Origin: Micromonospora chokoriensis | GTDB taxonomy: Bacteria > Actinomycetota > Actinomycetes > Mycobacteriales > Micromonosporaceae | Assembly (NCBI RefSeq): GCF_000718555.1 | Contig: NZ_JOAN01000001.1 | Coordinates: 620,001 to 684,000 of the forward strand | Length of the DNA: 64,000 nucleotides | Reading direction: 5' to 3' | Shown here: piece after piece, positions 42,043 to 51,774 of the stretch | How positions within the stretch are numbered: the stretch's first letter is position 1 | Layout of the letters: each line of letters starts with the position of its first letter | Notes under the pieces: model-generated | Told to the model about the DNA's origin: nothing | Seen by the model: the letters and a program-made list of their open reading frames with translations, nothing else | The model's database searches: none | Position numbers and translations under genes: made by a program

Positions 42043-44829
42043 TCAGCCGGTGTTGCGCATTCCGGCGGCGATGCCGTTCACGGTGGTGAGCAGCGCGCGT
42101 TCCAGGGCGGTGCCGTCACTCGGCGCGCGTCGGCCACCCGGGGCGGTGGCGATGGCCCGTCCGGCGGCACCCGACTCCCGGTACTGCCGCAGCAGCGCCA
42201 CCTGAAGGTGGTGCAGCGGCTCCAGGTAGGTGTCGCGCACGGCCAGGGTGCGCTGGAGCACCGGCGAGTTCTCCAGCAGGGCCGGTGAGGCGGTCACCGC
42301 CAGCACCTCCCGCTTGGTCAGCTCGTACTCCTGCTCGATCTGCTCGAAGATCGGGTGCAGCTTCTTCGGCACCAGTGTCTCGACGTAGCGACGGGCGATG
42401 CTCAGGTCGGTCTTGGTCAGCATCATCTCGACGTTCGACAGGAACGTGCGGAAGAAGTGCCAGTTGCGGTGCATCTCGGCCAGCACGTCCGCCAGCCCGG
42501 CCTCGCGGGCGGCGGCCAGCCCGGAGCCGACGCCGAACCAGCCCGGCACGATCTGTCGGGTCTGCGTCCAGCCGAACACCCACGGAATGGCCCGCAGCCC
42601 GGAAAGCCCGGCACCGGTGTTCGGGCGCTTCGCCGGCCGGGAGCCGATGTTCAGCGCGCCGAGCAGCTCGGTGGGGGTGGACGCCCAGAAGTACGCCGGC
42701 AGGTCCGGGTCCTCGACGAGCGACCGGTAGGACCGGAACGCCGACTCGGAGACCACGTCCATCGTCGCGTCCCAGCGCTCCAACATCTCGGCCGGCTGCC
42801 GGGGTGCGGTGTGCAGCAGGGTCGCCTGGAGCACCGCGGCGAGGGTGAGCTCGAGGTTCTCCCGGGCCAGGGAGGGCAGGGTGTACTTGTCGGAGATCAC
42901 TTCGCCCTGCTCGGTCACCTTGATCGCGCCGTCCATCGTGCCGTACGGCTGGGCCAGGATCGCCTCGTGCGTCGGCCCGCCGCCGCGCCCGACCGTGCCG
43001 CCCCGGCCGTGGAACAGCCGCAGGTGCACCCCGTGCCGGGCGGCCACGTCGCGCAGCGCGCGCTGCGCCCGGTGGATCGACCACTGGCTGGTGGTGATCC
43101 CGGCCTCCTTGTTCGAGTCGGAGTAGCCGAGCATGACCTCCTGTACGTCGCCTCGGGCGGTCACCAGCGCCCGGTACGCGGGCAGCGACAGCAGCTCGTC
43201 GAGGAGTTCGCCGCCGGCGTTCAGCTCGGCCGGGGTCTCCAGCAGCGGCACGAACCCGATCCGGGCCCGCCCGCTGTGCACGTCCACCAGGCCGGCCTCG
43301 CGGGCCAGCACCACGGCGGCCAGCACGTCGTCGACGCCCATGGTCATCGAGATGATGTACGACTCGATCACCTCGGTGCCGAACCGGTCCTGGGCCTCCC
43401 GGATCGTGCTGAACACGTCGAACGTCTTGCGGGTCGGCTCGGTGAGCGGAGTGTCGAGGGTGGACAGCGGTCGACGGCCGGTCAGCTCGTCGGCCAGCAG
43501 CTTGGTGCGTTCCAGCCGGGTGAGCGCCGGATAGTCGGAGACCTCACCGACGGCCTCGTAGAGCTGGGCGAGCACCGCGTGGTGCGCCTCGGCGTGCTCC
43601 CGGACGTCCATGGTGGCCAGGTGCAGGCCGAACGCGGAGACCGTACGGATGGTGGAGGCCAGCCGGCCGACGGCGGTGAGCTGCCCGGAGTTGCGGGCGA
43701 GCGAGGCGCGCAGCAGGTCCAGGTCGGCGATCAGCTCGGCGGAACCCCGGTAGTCCCGGCCGGGCACGTGCGCGGTGCCCTGGCGCAACCGCAGCCGGGT
43801 GTTGGCGAGCTTCGCCTTCACGCAACGTGCCTTGAGCCGGTACGGCTCTTCGGCATTGACCCGGCGGAAGCGCTGTGCCACCTCGGGCAGCGCGTCCAGG
43901 TCGGCGGCGAGGCTGGCGGAGAGGTCCAGGGAGACCCCGCGCAGCCGGCGGGACACCGAGACCTCGTTGATCAGGTGGTCCATCGCCTTCTCGGTGGCCG
44001 CGATGCCGTGCTCGTGCTGGATGGTCAGCACCTCACGGGTGACCGCCGGGGTGACGAACGGGTTGCCGTCGCGGTCACCGCCGATCCAGGTGCCGAAGCT
44101 CAGCGGCCGGGCCGTCGGCGAGGTCTCCACGCCGAGCGTGCGCAGCGTGTCGGCCAGGTCGTCGAGCACCTGCGGGGCGGCCTCGGCGTAGAGGTCGCGC
44201 AGGTAGTAGATCGCGTTGCGGGCCTCGTCGGTCGGGTCTGGCCGGTCCAGTCGCAGCTCGTCGGTCTGCCACATCAGGTCCAGCAACTCGGCCAGCCGGC
44301 GGTTGGCGGGGCCCTCGTCGCTGGCGCCGTAGAGGATCGCGTTGGCGGTCTCGTTGTCCAACTCGTCGGCGATCGCCCGCAGCTTGGACAGGATCGAGCG
44401 GCGGGCCGCCTCGGTCGGGTGCGCGGTGAAGACCGGTCGCACCGCCAGCCGGCGAGCCGCGTTGGCGATCTCCTCGGCCGGCACCCCGCGCTCGGCGATC
44501 ATTTTGGCGGCCTGGTCCAGCCAGCCGCCCTGCACCGCGCGGCGGCGGCGCAAGTCCCGTGCGCGGTGCACCTGCTCGGTGATGTTGGCCAGGTGGAAGT
44601 AGGTGGAGAAGGCGCGGGCGAGCTTGGTGCCGGTGGTCACGTCGAGCCCGCCGAGGCGCTGGGCGGCCGCCGGGACGTCGGTACGGACCTGGGCGCGGAT
44701 CTCCTCGACGAGGTCGAGCAGCGGGCGACCCTCCTGGCGGGCCAGGGTCTGGCCGAGCAGGGTGCCGAGTCGGCGAATGTCGGCGCGCAGTGCGGCGTCC
44801 GGGCCGTCGTGGTCGTGCTGGTCGGTCAC
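42043..44829 (-). CDS. ppc: Phosphoenolpyruvate carboxylase
   Basis: 928 residues. It carboxylates phosphoenolpyruvate to oxaloacetate, refilling the TCA cycle. Conserved blocks are [12 protein letters not shown] (catalytic His), [16 protein letters not shown] [41 protein letters not shown], and the C-terminal RNTG that contributes to allosteric control. GTG start with GGGAG 7 bases upstream. A 14-bp palindrome lies 27-40 bases before the start. Confidence 0.97.
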   Translation of the reverse strand: MTDQHDHDGPDAALRADIRRLGTLLGQTLARQEGRPLLDLVEEIRAQVRTDVPAAAQRLGGLDVTTGTKLARAFSTYFHLANITEQVHRARDLRRRRAVQGGWLDQAAKMIAERGVPAEEIANAARRLAVRPVFTAHPTEAARRSILSKLRAIADELDNETANAILYGASDEGPANRRLAELLDLMWQTDELRLDRPDPTDEARNAIYYLRDLYAEAAPQVLDDLADTLRTLGVETSPTARPLSFGTWIGGDRDGNPFVTPAVTREVLTIQHEHGIAATEKAMDHLINEVSVSRRLRGVSLDLSASLAADLDALPEVAQRFRRVNAEEPYRLKARCVKAKLANTRLRLRQGTAHVPGRDYRGSAELIADLDLLRASLARNSGQLTAVGRLASTIRTVSAFGLHLATMDVREHAEAHHAVLAQLYEAVGEVSDYPALTRLERTKLLADELTGRRPLSTLDTPLTEPTRKTFDVFSTIREAQDRFGTEVIESYIISMTMGVDDVLAAVVLAREAGLVDVHSGRARIGFVPLLETPAELNAGGELLDELLSLPAYRALVTARGDVQEVMLGYSDSNKEAGITTSQWSIHRAQRALRDVAARHGVHLRLFHGRGGTVGRGGGPTHEAILAQPYGTMDGAIKVTEQGEVISDKYTLPSLARENLELTLAAVLQATLLHTAPRQPAEMLERWDATMDVVSESAFRSYRSLVEDPDLPAYFWASTPTELLGALNIGSRPAKRPNTGAGLSGLRAIPWVFGWTQTRQIVPGWFGVGSGLAAAREAGLADVLAEMHRNWHFFRTFLSNVEMMLTKTDLSIARRYVETLVPKKLHPIFEQIEQEYELTKREVLAVTASPALLENSPVLQRTLAVRDTYLEPLHHLQVALLRQYRESGAAGRAIATAPGGRRAPSDGTALERALLTTVNGIAAGMRNTG

Positions 44830-44855
44830 GATGCGCTCCCTTACGTGGATACGAA

Positions 44856-44869
44856 GGACAGCGCTGTCC
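44856..44869 (-). promoter_or_regulatory. 14-bp perfect palindrome upstream of ppc
   Basis: GGACAGCGCTGTCC is perfectly self-complementary and sits where the promoter or leader of ppc would be. Its form (ACAGCGCTGT core) resembles TetR-family operators. Confidence 0.5.
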
Positions 44870-44958
44870 GACTTACTGGATGGTATCCGCGCGCACCGGA
44901 TGTCTGGAGGGCCCCCGGGTGATCCGCTGCCTCCGGAAGGGTCTTTTCGGGCGTGATC

Positions 44959-46011
44959 TCAACCACCGTGACGGCCCGGCGCGGGGCCGGAGCGTGTCGT
45001 CGCGGGGCCGGAGGCGGCAGCCCGGCGACCGCGGACCAGGCTCGCGCTGACCAACCCGAGCCCCCCGAGCACCGCCCAGATCGCGAGGGCGAAAGCCGGC
45101 CAGCCGGCCGATCGCCAGTCGAAGTACACCGCGGCCTTGGTCAGGTCGTTGGCGAGCCCGGGGACGTTCCACCGGTGCATGCCGCGCAGCAACCAGGGCA
45201 GGAACTCGGGCGCGTAGATGCCGCCGGAACCCGGGTTGCCGAGCACCACCAGCAGCAGGATGACAAGCGCGGTGCCCGCGATGCCGAGCCAGCCCTGGAT
45301 GGCGCTGGCGGTCAGCGCGGCGGCGAAGACGGCCAGCGCGCCGATGGCGGCGATCGTCGGCACGTCGTGGTGCCAGATGTCCAGGACCGGTCCGACCACG
45401 ACCGCGCCGGAGATGCCGAGCAACACGCTGTAGACCGCCAGGGCGGCGATGCGCAGTCCGGCCCGTCGCACCGTACGCGGGGTGGTGCCGGCGGATATCC
45501 CGAGCACGGTCGAGGCGAGGTAGCCGCCGAGCACGTACCCGACGTTCAGGTAGAAGGGCACCACCCCGCGTGGGTCGGTCGAGGTGACCGGCACCTCGTC
45601 GACGATCTGTAGCGGGGTGCCGGTGCGGGTGGCGGCGGTGCCGAGGACCTCCTTGATCGCGCTGGTGGCGGAGGGGCCGGACGCGCTCGCCACGGTGAGG
45701 AGCAGGCCGTTGTCGGGGCCGGTGCTGAGCACCGCGTACACCGCGCGGCTGAGCAGGCCGTGCTCGGCGGCGCTCGGGTCGTCGTACTCGATCGGTTTGA
45801 GGATGTTGGTCTGGCCGCGCACGGCGTCGAGCGTCGCCCGGGCGCGTTGGTCGCCGGAGGCGACGCCGATCGGCAGGTCGCGGGGGGTGGGGTGGTGCAG
45901 CGCGCCGACGTAGGCCGCGATGAACGCCGTGGCCAGCGCGAAGGTGCCGAGAAGCAGTCCGATGCTGCGCGGCGCCCAGTCGCGAGCCGAGCGTTGCGTT
46001 CCGTTGTCCAT
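44959..46011 (-). CDS. ABC-2/YhgE-like membrane protein (DUF3533-like)
   Basis: 350 residues. One N-terminal membrane helix (about 17-38), a large exported domain (about 40-145, with GVASGDQRARATLDAVRGQ), then five membrane helices (about 150-330) in the ABC-2 permease-like order. This is the topology of YhgE/Pip and DUF3533 proteins; their function is not settled and may relate to lipid or drug export. TAAGCT lies 6 bases before the ATG. It is convergent with nothing and divergent from mfd. Confidence 0.8.
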   Translation of the reverse strand: MDNGTQRSARDWAPRSIGLLLGTFALATAFIAAYVGALHHPTPRDLPIGVASGDQRARATLDAVRGQTNILKPIEYDDPSAAEHGLLSRAVYAVLSTGPDNGLLLTVASASGPSATSAIKEVLGTAATRTGTPLQIVDEVPVTSTDPRGVVPFYLNVGYVLGGYLASTVLGISAGTTPRTVRRAGLRIAALAVYSVLLGISGAVVVGPVLDIWHHDVPTIAAIGALAVFAAALTASAIQGWLGIAGTALVILLLVVLGNPGSGGIYAPEFLPWLLRGMHRWNVPGLANDLTKAAVYFDWRSAGWPAFALAIWAVLGGLGLVSASLVRGRRAAASGPATTRSGPAPGRHGG

Positions 46012-46100
46012 GTTATTAGCTTATGGTCCGTTTTGAGAACCGCAGGAAGGACCTCGGCGGAAGGGGGTGGCTGTCGGTCAACGGGGATAGGCTGGTTGTC

Positions 46101-46163
46101 GTGCACCCCCCGTCCGGCTGGACGAGGGGCCGCCGTCGTGTGCGTCTACTCCCCTGGAAGTGA
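46101..46163 (+). CDS. 20-codon leaderless ORF in front of mfd
   Basis: GTG at 46101 is preceded by TAGGCT (46088-46093) with 7-base spacing. The frame is a different one from mfd and stops at 46161-46163, 4 bases before the mfd GTG; the mfd ribosome site (GGAAG) lies in its last codons. The peptide is basic (GRRRVRLLPWK at the end). A likely role is translational coupling; a regulatory peptide is possible. Confidence 0.45.
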   Translation: MHPPSGWTRGRRRVRLLPWK

Positions 46164-46167
46164 TCAC

Positions 46168-49100
46168 GTGCTCACCGGTCTGTTCACCGCCGCCCTGGCC
46201 GACCCCGGGCTGGCCCGGGCGCGTGACCTGGCGCGCTCCGGTGCCGCCCAGGTCGACGGTCTCGACATCACCGCCCCGGCGGCGCTGCGTCCGTTCGCCG
46301 TCGCGGCGGTCGCCGCGGACACCGACGGGGCCGGGCGCCCGGTGCTGGCGGTGACCGCCACCACCCGGGAGGCCGACGACCTGGCCGCCGCCCTGGGCGG
46401 GTTGCTGCCGGCCGGGCAGGTCGTGGTCTTCCCCTCGTGGGAGACGCTGCCGCACGAGCGGCTCTCCCCACGCTCGGACACGGTGGGTCGGCGGCTGGCC
46501 GTGCTGCGCCGGCTGGCGCACCCGGAGGCGACCGACGCGCACGGCGGCACCGGGCCGCTGCGAGTGGTGGTGGCCCCGGTCCGTTCGTTGCTCCAGCCGC
46601 AGCTCAAGGGGCTCGGTGATCTGGAGCCGGTGCAGCTCGCCGCCGGGGAGGAGGCCGACCTTGAGGAGGTCGCCCGCCGCCTGATCGACATGGCGTACGC
46701 GCGGGTCGACCTGGTCACCAAGCGCGGCGAGTTCGCGGTTCGCGGGGGCATCCTGGACGTCTTTCCGCCCACCGACGAGCACCCGTCCCGGGTCGAGTTC
46801 TGGGGCGACGAGGTGGAGGAGATCCGCACCTTCGCCGTCGCCGACCAGCGGACCATCGAAAAGGTGCCGCTGCTCTGGGCACCGCCCTGTCGGGAGCTGC
46901 TGCTCACCCCGTCGGTCCGCGACCGGGCCGCGGCGCTCGCCGAGCAGCACCCCGAGCTGGCCGAGATCCTCGACAAGCTGGCCGAGGGCATCCCGGTGGA
47001 GGGCATGGAGTCGCTGGCTCCGGTGCTGGTCGGCCCCGACTCGCTGGAGCTGCTGCTGGACGCCATGCCGGCCGGCACCCACGTCCTGCTCTGCGACCCG
47101 GAGCGGATCCGCACGCGGGCGCACGACCTGGTGCGTACCTCGGAGGAGTTCTTGCAGGCCAGCTGGGCCGCCGCCGCGGTCGGCGGCCAGGCCCCGGTGG
47201 ACGTCGGCGCCGCCGCCTTCCGCACCCTCGGGGAGGTACGCGCGGCGGCGGGCAAGCTCGGCCAGCCGTGGTGGACGCTGTCCCCGTTCGGCCTGGTCGA
47301 GGGGGAGACCGCCGAGGCGCGGCAGCCCTGGGAGGACGCGCCGGAGCAGACCGCCGTCACCCCGGACGACGCCATCGCGGTGACCCTCTCCGCCCAGCCG
47401 GCGCCGCTCTATCACGGCGAGACCTCGCGGGTGGTCGAGGACCTCAAGCGTTGGGCCGGCGAGGGTTGGTCGATCGCGCTGGTCTTCGAGGGGCACGGCC
47501 CCGCCCAGCGGGCGGTGGAGGTGCTGCGCGACGCCGGCCTGGGTGCCCGGTTGACCGAGGAGGTGCCGACCGCACCCGTCCCCGGTGAGCTGGTGGTCAC
47601 CTGTGGCGCGCTGAGCAGCGGGTTCGTCGACGAGGCGTCCCGCTTCGTCCTGCTCACCGGCAATGACGTGACAGGTGGTCGGGGCACCTCGACGCGGGAC
47701 ATGCGCAAGATGCCGAGTCGGCGGCGCAACACCATCGACCCGCTTGAGTTGAAGACCGGCGACCACGTGGTGCACGAGCAGCACGGCATCGGCCGCTACG
47801 TCGAGCTGGTGCAGCGCACCGTCAACGGGGCCAGCCGGGAATACCTCGTCATCGAGTACGCGGCCAGCAAGCGGGGCCAGCCCGGCGACCGACTCTTCGT
47901 CCCGACCGACCAGCTCGACCAGCTCTCCCGCTACGTGGGTGGCGAGCAGCCGACCCTGCACAAGATGGGCGGCTCGGACTGGCAGAAGTCCAAGGCCCGG
48001 GCCCGCAAGGCGGTTCGGGAGATCGCCGCGCAGCTCATCCAGCTCTACGCCGCCCGCAAGGCGTCGAAGGGTCACTCGTTCGGCCCGGACACGCCGTGGC
48101 AGCGGGAGCTGGAGGACGCCTTCCCCTGGCAGGAGACGCCGGACCAGCTCGCCGCGATCGACGAGGTCAAGCGGGACATGGAGCAGACCGTTCCGATGGA
48201 CCGGCTGATCTGCGGTGATGTCGGCTACGGCAAGACCGAGATCGCGGTCCGGGCGGCGTTCAAGGCGGTGCAGGACGGCAAGCAGGTGGCGGTGCTGGTG
48301 CCGACCACACTGCTGGTGCAGCAGCACTACAACACCTTCGCCGAGCGGATGAGCCAGTTCCCGGTCGAGATCCGCCAGCTGTCGCGGTTCCAGACCGCGA
48401 AGGAGACCGAGCGGACGATGGAGATGGTCGCCGACGGCACCGTCGACATCGTCATCGGCACGCACCGGCTCTTGCAGACCGCGACCCGCTTCAAGCAGTT
48501 GGGTCTGGTGATCGTCGACGAGGAGCAGCGCTTCGGCGTCGAGCACAAGGAGCACCTGAAGACGCTGCGCGCCTCGGTCGACGTGCTCAGCATGTCGGCC
48601 ACCCCGATCCCGCGCACCCTGGAGATGGCGATCACCGGCATCCGGGAGATGTCCACCATCGCCACCCCGCCAGAGGAGCGGCACCCGGTGCTCACCTTCG
48701 TCGGCGCGCAGGACGACCGGCAGGTGGCCGCGTCCATCCACCGTGAGCTGCTCCGCGACGGGCAGGTCTTCTACCTGCACAACCGGGTCGAGTCGATCGA
48801 CCGGGCAGCGCGGCGGCTGAAGGAGCTGGTGCCCGAGGCGCGGGTCGCGGTGGCACACGGTCAGATGGGCGAGGAAGCCCTGGAGAAGGTCATGGTCGGC
48901 TTCTGGGAGAAGGAGTTCGACGTCCTGGTCTGCACCACGATCGTCGAGTCGGGCATCGACATCCCGAACGCCAACACGTTGATCGTGGAGCGGGCCGACC
49001 TGCTCGGCCTGGCTCAGCTGCACCAGATCCGGGGCCGGGTCGGCCGGGGCCGGGAGCGGGCGTACGCCTACTTCCTCTACCCGCCGGAGAAGCCGCTCAC

Positions 49101-49797
49101 CGAGCACGCCCACGAGCGGTTGGCGACCATCGCCCAGCACACCGAGTTGGGCGCCGGCATGTACGTGGCGATGAAGGACCTGGAGATCCGGGGCGCTGGC
49201 AACCTGCTCGGCGGCGAGCAGTCCGGGCACATCGAGGGCGTCGGCTTCGACCTGTACGTGCGGATGGTCGGCGAGGCGGTCTCCGCGTTCAAGGGTGAGC
49301 GGCCGGAGGAAGAGACCGACGTCAAGATCGACCTGCCGATCGACGCGCACCTGCCGCACGACTACGTGAGCGTGGAACGGCTGCGCCTGGAGATGTATCG
49401 CAAGCTCGCCGAGGCACGCGACGAGGAGCGGCTGCGCGAGGTGATCGCCGAGATGACCGACCGGTACGGCGAGCCGCCGGCCCCGGTGCAGAACCTGGTC
49501 GAGGTGGCCCGGTTCCGCTTGCTGGCCCGCCGGTACGGCCTGACCGACGTCTCCATGCAGGGCAAGCACGTACGGTTCGGCCCGCTGCCGCTGCCGGACT
49601 CGAAGCAGCTGCGGCTCAAGCGCTACCACCCGGATGCCGTCTACAAGCAGGCCACCGACCAGGTAAGCGTGCCCCGACCGGCCACCCGTCGGATCGGCGG
49701 TGAGCCGCTGCGTGACCAGGCGCTGCTCCAGTGGTGCGCGCAGTTGCTCTCCGATGTGCTCGGTGCCCCCGCCCCGCTCGCCGTCGCGGCCAGCTGA
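46168..49797 (+). CDS. mfd: Transcription-repair coupling factor
   Basis: 1209 residues. UvrB-homology region (about 1-350), RNA polymerase-interacting domain (about 490-560, LKTGDHVVHEQHGIGRYVEL), RecG-like helicase core with Walker A GDVGYGKTE (about 683) and DEEQ box VIVDEEQRFG (about 780), HNRVESI, and a C-terminal TRCF domain (about 1045-1140, LPIDAHLPHDYVS). It removes stalled RNA polymerase and recruits UvrA. The start GTG LTGLFTAALADPG is preferred because GGAAG lies 7 bases upstream; a more upstream GTG is in frame but unlikely. Confidence 0.97.
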   Translation: MLTGLFTAALADPGLARARDLARSGAAQVDGLDITAPAALRPFAVAAVAADTDGAGRPVLAVTATTREADDLAAALGGLLPAGQVVVFPSWETLPHERLSPRSDTVGRRLAVLRRLAHPEATDAHGGTGPLRVVVAPVRSLLQPQLKGLGDLEPVQLAAGEEADLEEVARRLIDMAYARVDLVTKRGEFAVRGGILDVFPPTDEHPSRVEFWGDEVEEIRTFAVADQRTIEKVPLLWAPPCRELLLTPSVRDRAAALAEQHPELAEILDKLAEGIPVEGMESLAPVLVGPDSLELLLDAMPAGTHVLLCDPERIRTRAHDLVRTSEEFLQASWAAAAVGGQAPVDVGAAAFRTLGEVRAAAGKLGQPWWTLSPFGLVEGETAEARQPWEDAPEQTAVTPDDAIAVTLSAQPAPLYHGETSRVVEDLKRWAGEGWSIALVFEGHGPAQRAVEVLRDAGLGARLTEEVPTAPVPGELVVTCGALSSGFVDEASRFVLLTGNDVTGGRGTSTRDMRKMPSRRRNTIDPLELKTGDHVVHEQHGIGRYVELVQRTVNGASREYLVIEYAASKRGQPGDRLFVPTDQLDQLSRYVGGEQPTLHKMGGSDWQKSKARARKAVREIAAQLIQLYAARKASKGHSFGPDTPWQRELEDAFPWQETPDQLAAIDEVKRDMEQTVPMDRLICGDVGYGKTEIAVRAAFKAVQDGKQVAVLVPTTLLVQQHYNTFAERMSQFPVEIRQLSRFQTAKETERTMEMVADGTVDIVIGTHRLLQTATRFKQLGLVIVDEEQRFGVEHKEHLKTLRASVDVLSMSATPIPRTLEMAITGIREMSTIATPPEERHPVLTFVGAQDDRQVAASIHRELLRDGQVFYLHNRVESIDRAARRLKELVPEARVAVAHGQMGEEALEKVMVGFWEKEFDVLVCTTIVESGIDIPNANTLIVERADLLGLAQLHQIRGRVGRGRERAYAYFLYPPEKPLTEHAHERLATIAQHTELGAGMYVAMKDLEIRGAGNLLGGEQSGHIEGVGFDLYVRMVGEAVSAFKGERPEEETDVKIDLPIDAHLPHDYVSVERLRLEMYRKLAEARDEERLREVIAEMTDRYGEPPAPVQNLVEVARFRLLARRYGLTDVSMQGKHVRFGPLPLPDSKQLRLKRYHPDAVYKQATDQVSVPRPATRRIGGEPLRDQALLQWCAQLLSDVLGAPAPLAVAAS

Positions 49798-49859
49798 GGC
49801 GTCGGCCGGTGAGGTGGGGGCCGTCACAGCACGGGAGAGGGCATGAGAGAGTGACAGAC

Positions 49860-50663
49860 ATGCGTGCTCGCCGTGTGATCGCCGCCGCCAGCGTCGCGGC
49901 CCTGGGTGTCCTCTCCCTCGCTGCCTGCGGCAAGTCCGCACCGAACATCGCCGCGTACGTCGGGGACGCCACCTACTCGGTGGACCGGGTCGACGGAATC
50001 TACGACGAGGTGCAGGCGAAGTCCGGCGACGCGCGGCAGCAGGCTGTCCAGCCGGGCGGTCCGCCGTCGTCGGAGCAGTTGCGCCCCAAGGTCACCCGCC
50101 AGGACGTGGTCGACCTGCTGGTCAGCCTGGATCTCGGCAAGCGGGTCGTGGCGGCGAAGAACATCCAGGTGCCCGACGAGATCACCCCGCAGCATCTTGA
50201 GCAGAGCCTGCAGGTGCCGGCGACCACCGAGTACGCGAAGCTCTGGGCCGAGTGGGCCGACCTGTCCGGGGTGCTCAACCAGCAGCTTCCGCCGGCCGAG
50301 CTGAGCGACGCATCGCTGATGGCCGTCTACGACGCCCTGGTCAAGGTGGAGGCGATCCCGGTCGGAATGTCGGTGGCCGACGTCCGTCAGGCGTTCGGTG
50401 ACGGCGGTTTCGTCCGCAGCGCCACCGCGCTGAGCGCCGCGCTCGAGGAGGAAGCGGGCCGGGTCGACGTCACGATCAACCCGCGCTTCCGGAACGTCGG
50501 GGTGCCGTCGATGGTGAACAAGGGTCAGACGCCGGTCTTCTACTCGCTGCCGTACATCAACGAGGAAGGCCCGGTCACGGACATCTCCACCCTGGAGCCG
50601 TTGCCGTCGAGCGACGCCCCGAGCGCCGAGGGCCCGGCGCCAGACGAGGCCGCGGCCAACTGA
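49860..50663 (+). CDS. Lipoprotein with SurA-like N-terminal region
   Basis: 267 residues. Lipobox LAAC (Cys23), then helices (VDRVDGIYDEVQAKSGDARQ, LLVSLDLGKRVVAAKNIQVP) resembling the chaperone part of SurA/PpiC proteins, without a recognisable parvulin domain. The position between mfd and mazG is conserved in actinomycetes. The start is ATG 49860; a GTG three codons earlier is an alternative. A folding role at the cell surface is inferred. Confidence 0.8.
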   Translation: MRARRVIAAASVAALGVLSLAACGKSAPNIAAYVGDATYSVDRVDGIYDEVQAKSGDARQQAVQPGGPPSSEQLRPKVTRQDVVDLLVSLDLGKRVVAAKNIQVPDEITPQHLEQSLQVPATTEYAKLWAEWADLSGVLNQQLPPAELSDASLMAVYDALVKVEAIPVGMSVADVRQAFGDGGFVRSATALSAALEEEAGRVDVTINPRFRNVGVPSMVNKGQTPVFYSLPYINEEGPVTDISTLEPLPSSDAPSAEGPAPDEAAAN

Positions 50664-50665
50664 GC

Positions 50666-51667
50666 ATGACGGCACGGATCGTCCTCCTGGTCACCTCGCC
50701 CCGGCTGCCCGCCGGCCTGTTGACCTCCGCGGCCTGGGACGTCGTACGCCAGCACCCGGTGCTGACCGGCGCGGAGAGCGAGTTGGTCACGGCCGTGCGC
50801 CAGGCCGGCGCCGAGGTCACTGTGGTGGACGGCCCGGCGACGCAGCCGTTGCTGGACGCGGTGGCCGCGCACGGGACTGTGGTGTGGCTGGCCGGCCCGG
50901 CCGGCGATGAGGCGCTGGCCCGGGAGTTGGGTCTGCGGCTGGCCCGGCAGCCGGGGTTGGCCGAGATGGAGTTGATGTACGGCTCGTGGGATCCGCCGGG
51001 TGCCCGGCTGCTCGACGCGGTGGCCGTGCTGGATCGACTGGCCTCCCCGGGTGGCGACCCGTGGAAGCGGGCGCAGACGCACCGCAGCCTCGCCGGTTAC
51101 CTGCTGGAGGAGAGCTACGAGGCGTACGACGCGATCAGCGCCGACGACACCGACGCGCTGCGCGAAGAGTTGGGCGACGTGTTGTTGCAGGTGGTGCTGC
51201 ATGCGCGGCTCGCCGAGGAGTTGCCCGAGGATGAGCGGTGGACCATCGACGACGTGGCTGGCGGCCTGGTCGACAAGATGATCCGGCGCAATCCGCACGT
51301 CTTCGCTGGTGCCGAGGTGGGCACCCTGGACGAGATCACCGAGAACTGGGAGCGGATCAAGCGCGCGGAGAAGGCACGGCACTCGGTGCTGGACGGCGTG
51401 GCCCTGAGCCAGCCCGCGCTGGCCCTGGCCGCGCAGATCCTGGACCGCGCCGCCCGAGCCGGCGTCAAGGTCCCACTCCCAATAGCAGAAATCCAGCTAG
51501 ACCCCGAAGCGAAACTAGGCGCCAGCCTGCTGGCAATGGTGGCCGAAGCCCGCGAGGCCGGCCTAGACCCCGAGCAAGCCCTCCGCCGCACCACCCTGTC
51601 CCAAGCGAATACCATCCGCGAAACCGAACCCCCACCCCCACCCGCCGAACCCCCACCTCCGCGGTGA
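50666..51667 (+). CDS. mazG: MazG family nucleoside triphosphate pyrophosphohydrolase
   Basis: 333 residues. The MazG core is at about 145-245: EESYEAYDAISADD, LREELGDVLLQVVLHARL (metal-binding EExxE/ExxD pattern). A Rossmann-like N-terminal part (about 1-115) is typical of actinobacterial MazG. It hydrolyses aberrant NTPs. The start is 3 bases after the lipoprotein stop. The last 65 codons switch to A-ending codons (CCA, ATA, GCA, CTA, GAA, AAA, CAA), unlike the rest, and the protein ends in a Pro-rich tail whose stop codon is the edge of a 55-bp palindromic repeat. Confidence 0.92.
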   Translation: MTARIVLLVTSPRLPAGLLTSAAWDVVRQHPVLTGAESELVTAVRQAGAEVTVVDGPATQPLLDAVAAHGTVVWLAGPAGDEALARELGLRLARQPGLAEMELMYGSWDPPGARLLDAVAVLDRLASPGGDPWKRAQTHRSLAGYLLEESYEAYDAISADDTDALREELGDVLLQVVLHARLAEELPEDERWTIDDVAGGLVDKMIRRNPHVFAGAEVGTLDEITENWERIKRAEKARHSVLDGVALSQPALALAAQILDRAARAGVKVPLPIAEIQLDPEAKLGASLLAMVAEAREAGLDPEQALRRTTLSQANTIRETEPPPPPAEPPPPR

Positions 51668-51720
51668 TCATGAAGTCATTGCCATGACACGCCGAGGTGG
51701 ACGGCAATAACTTCATGATC
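51666..51720. repeat. 55-bp palindromic repeat GATCATGAAGTTATTGCC, copy 2
   Basis: Left arm GATCATGAAGTCATTGCC and right arm GGCAATAACTTCATGATC differ from perfect complementarity at one position. It aligns without gaps with the reverse complement of 34821-34875. Its first two bases are the last two of the mazG stop codon. Confidence 0.85.
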
Positions 51721-51774
51721 GACGCAGTGGACGGAACCGGCCGATGGGGGTGGGCGGGTCGGTAGGGTGGGCGG

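Noticed and set aside
46078..49941. A 1287-codon open frame on the strand opposite mfd
   Set aside because: It is an antisense shadow of a high-GC3 gene. mfd has full family motifs, while the opposite frame gives Arg/Gly/His-rich sequence without motifs.
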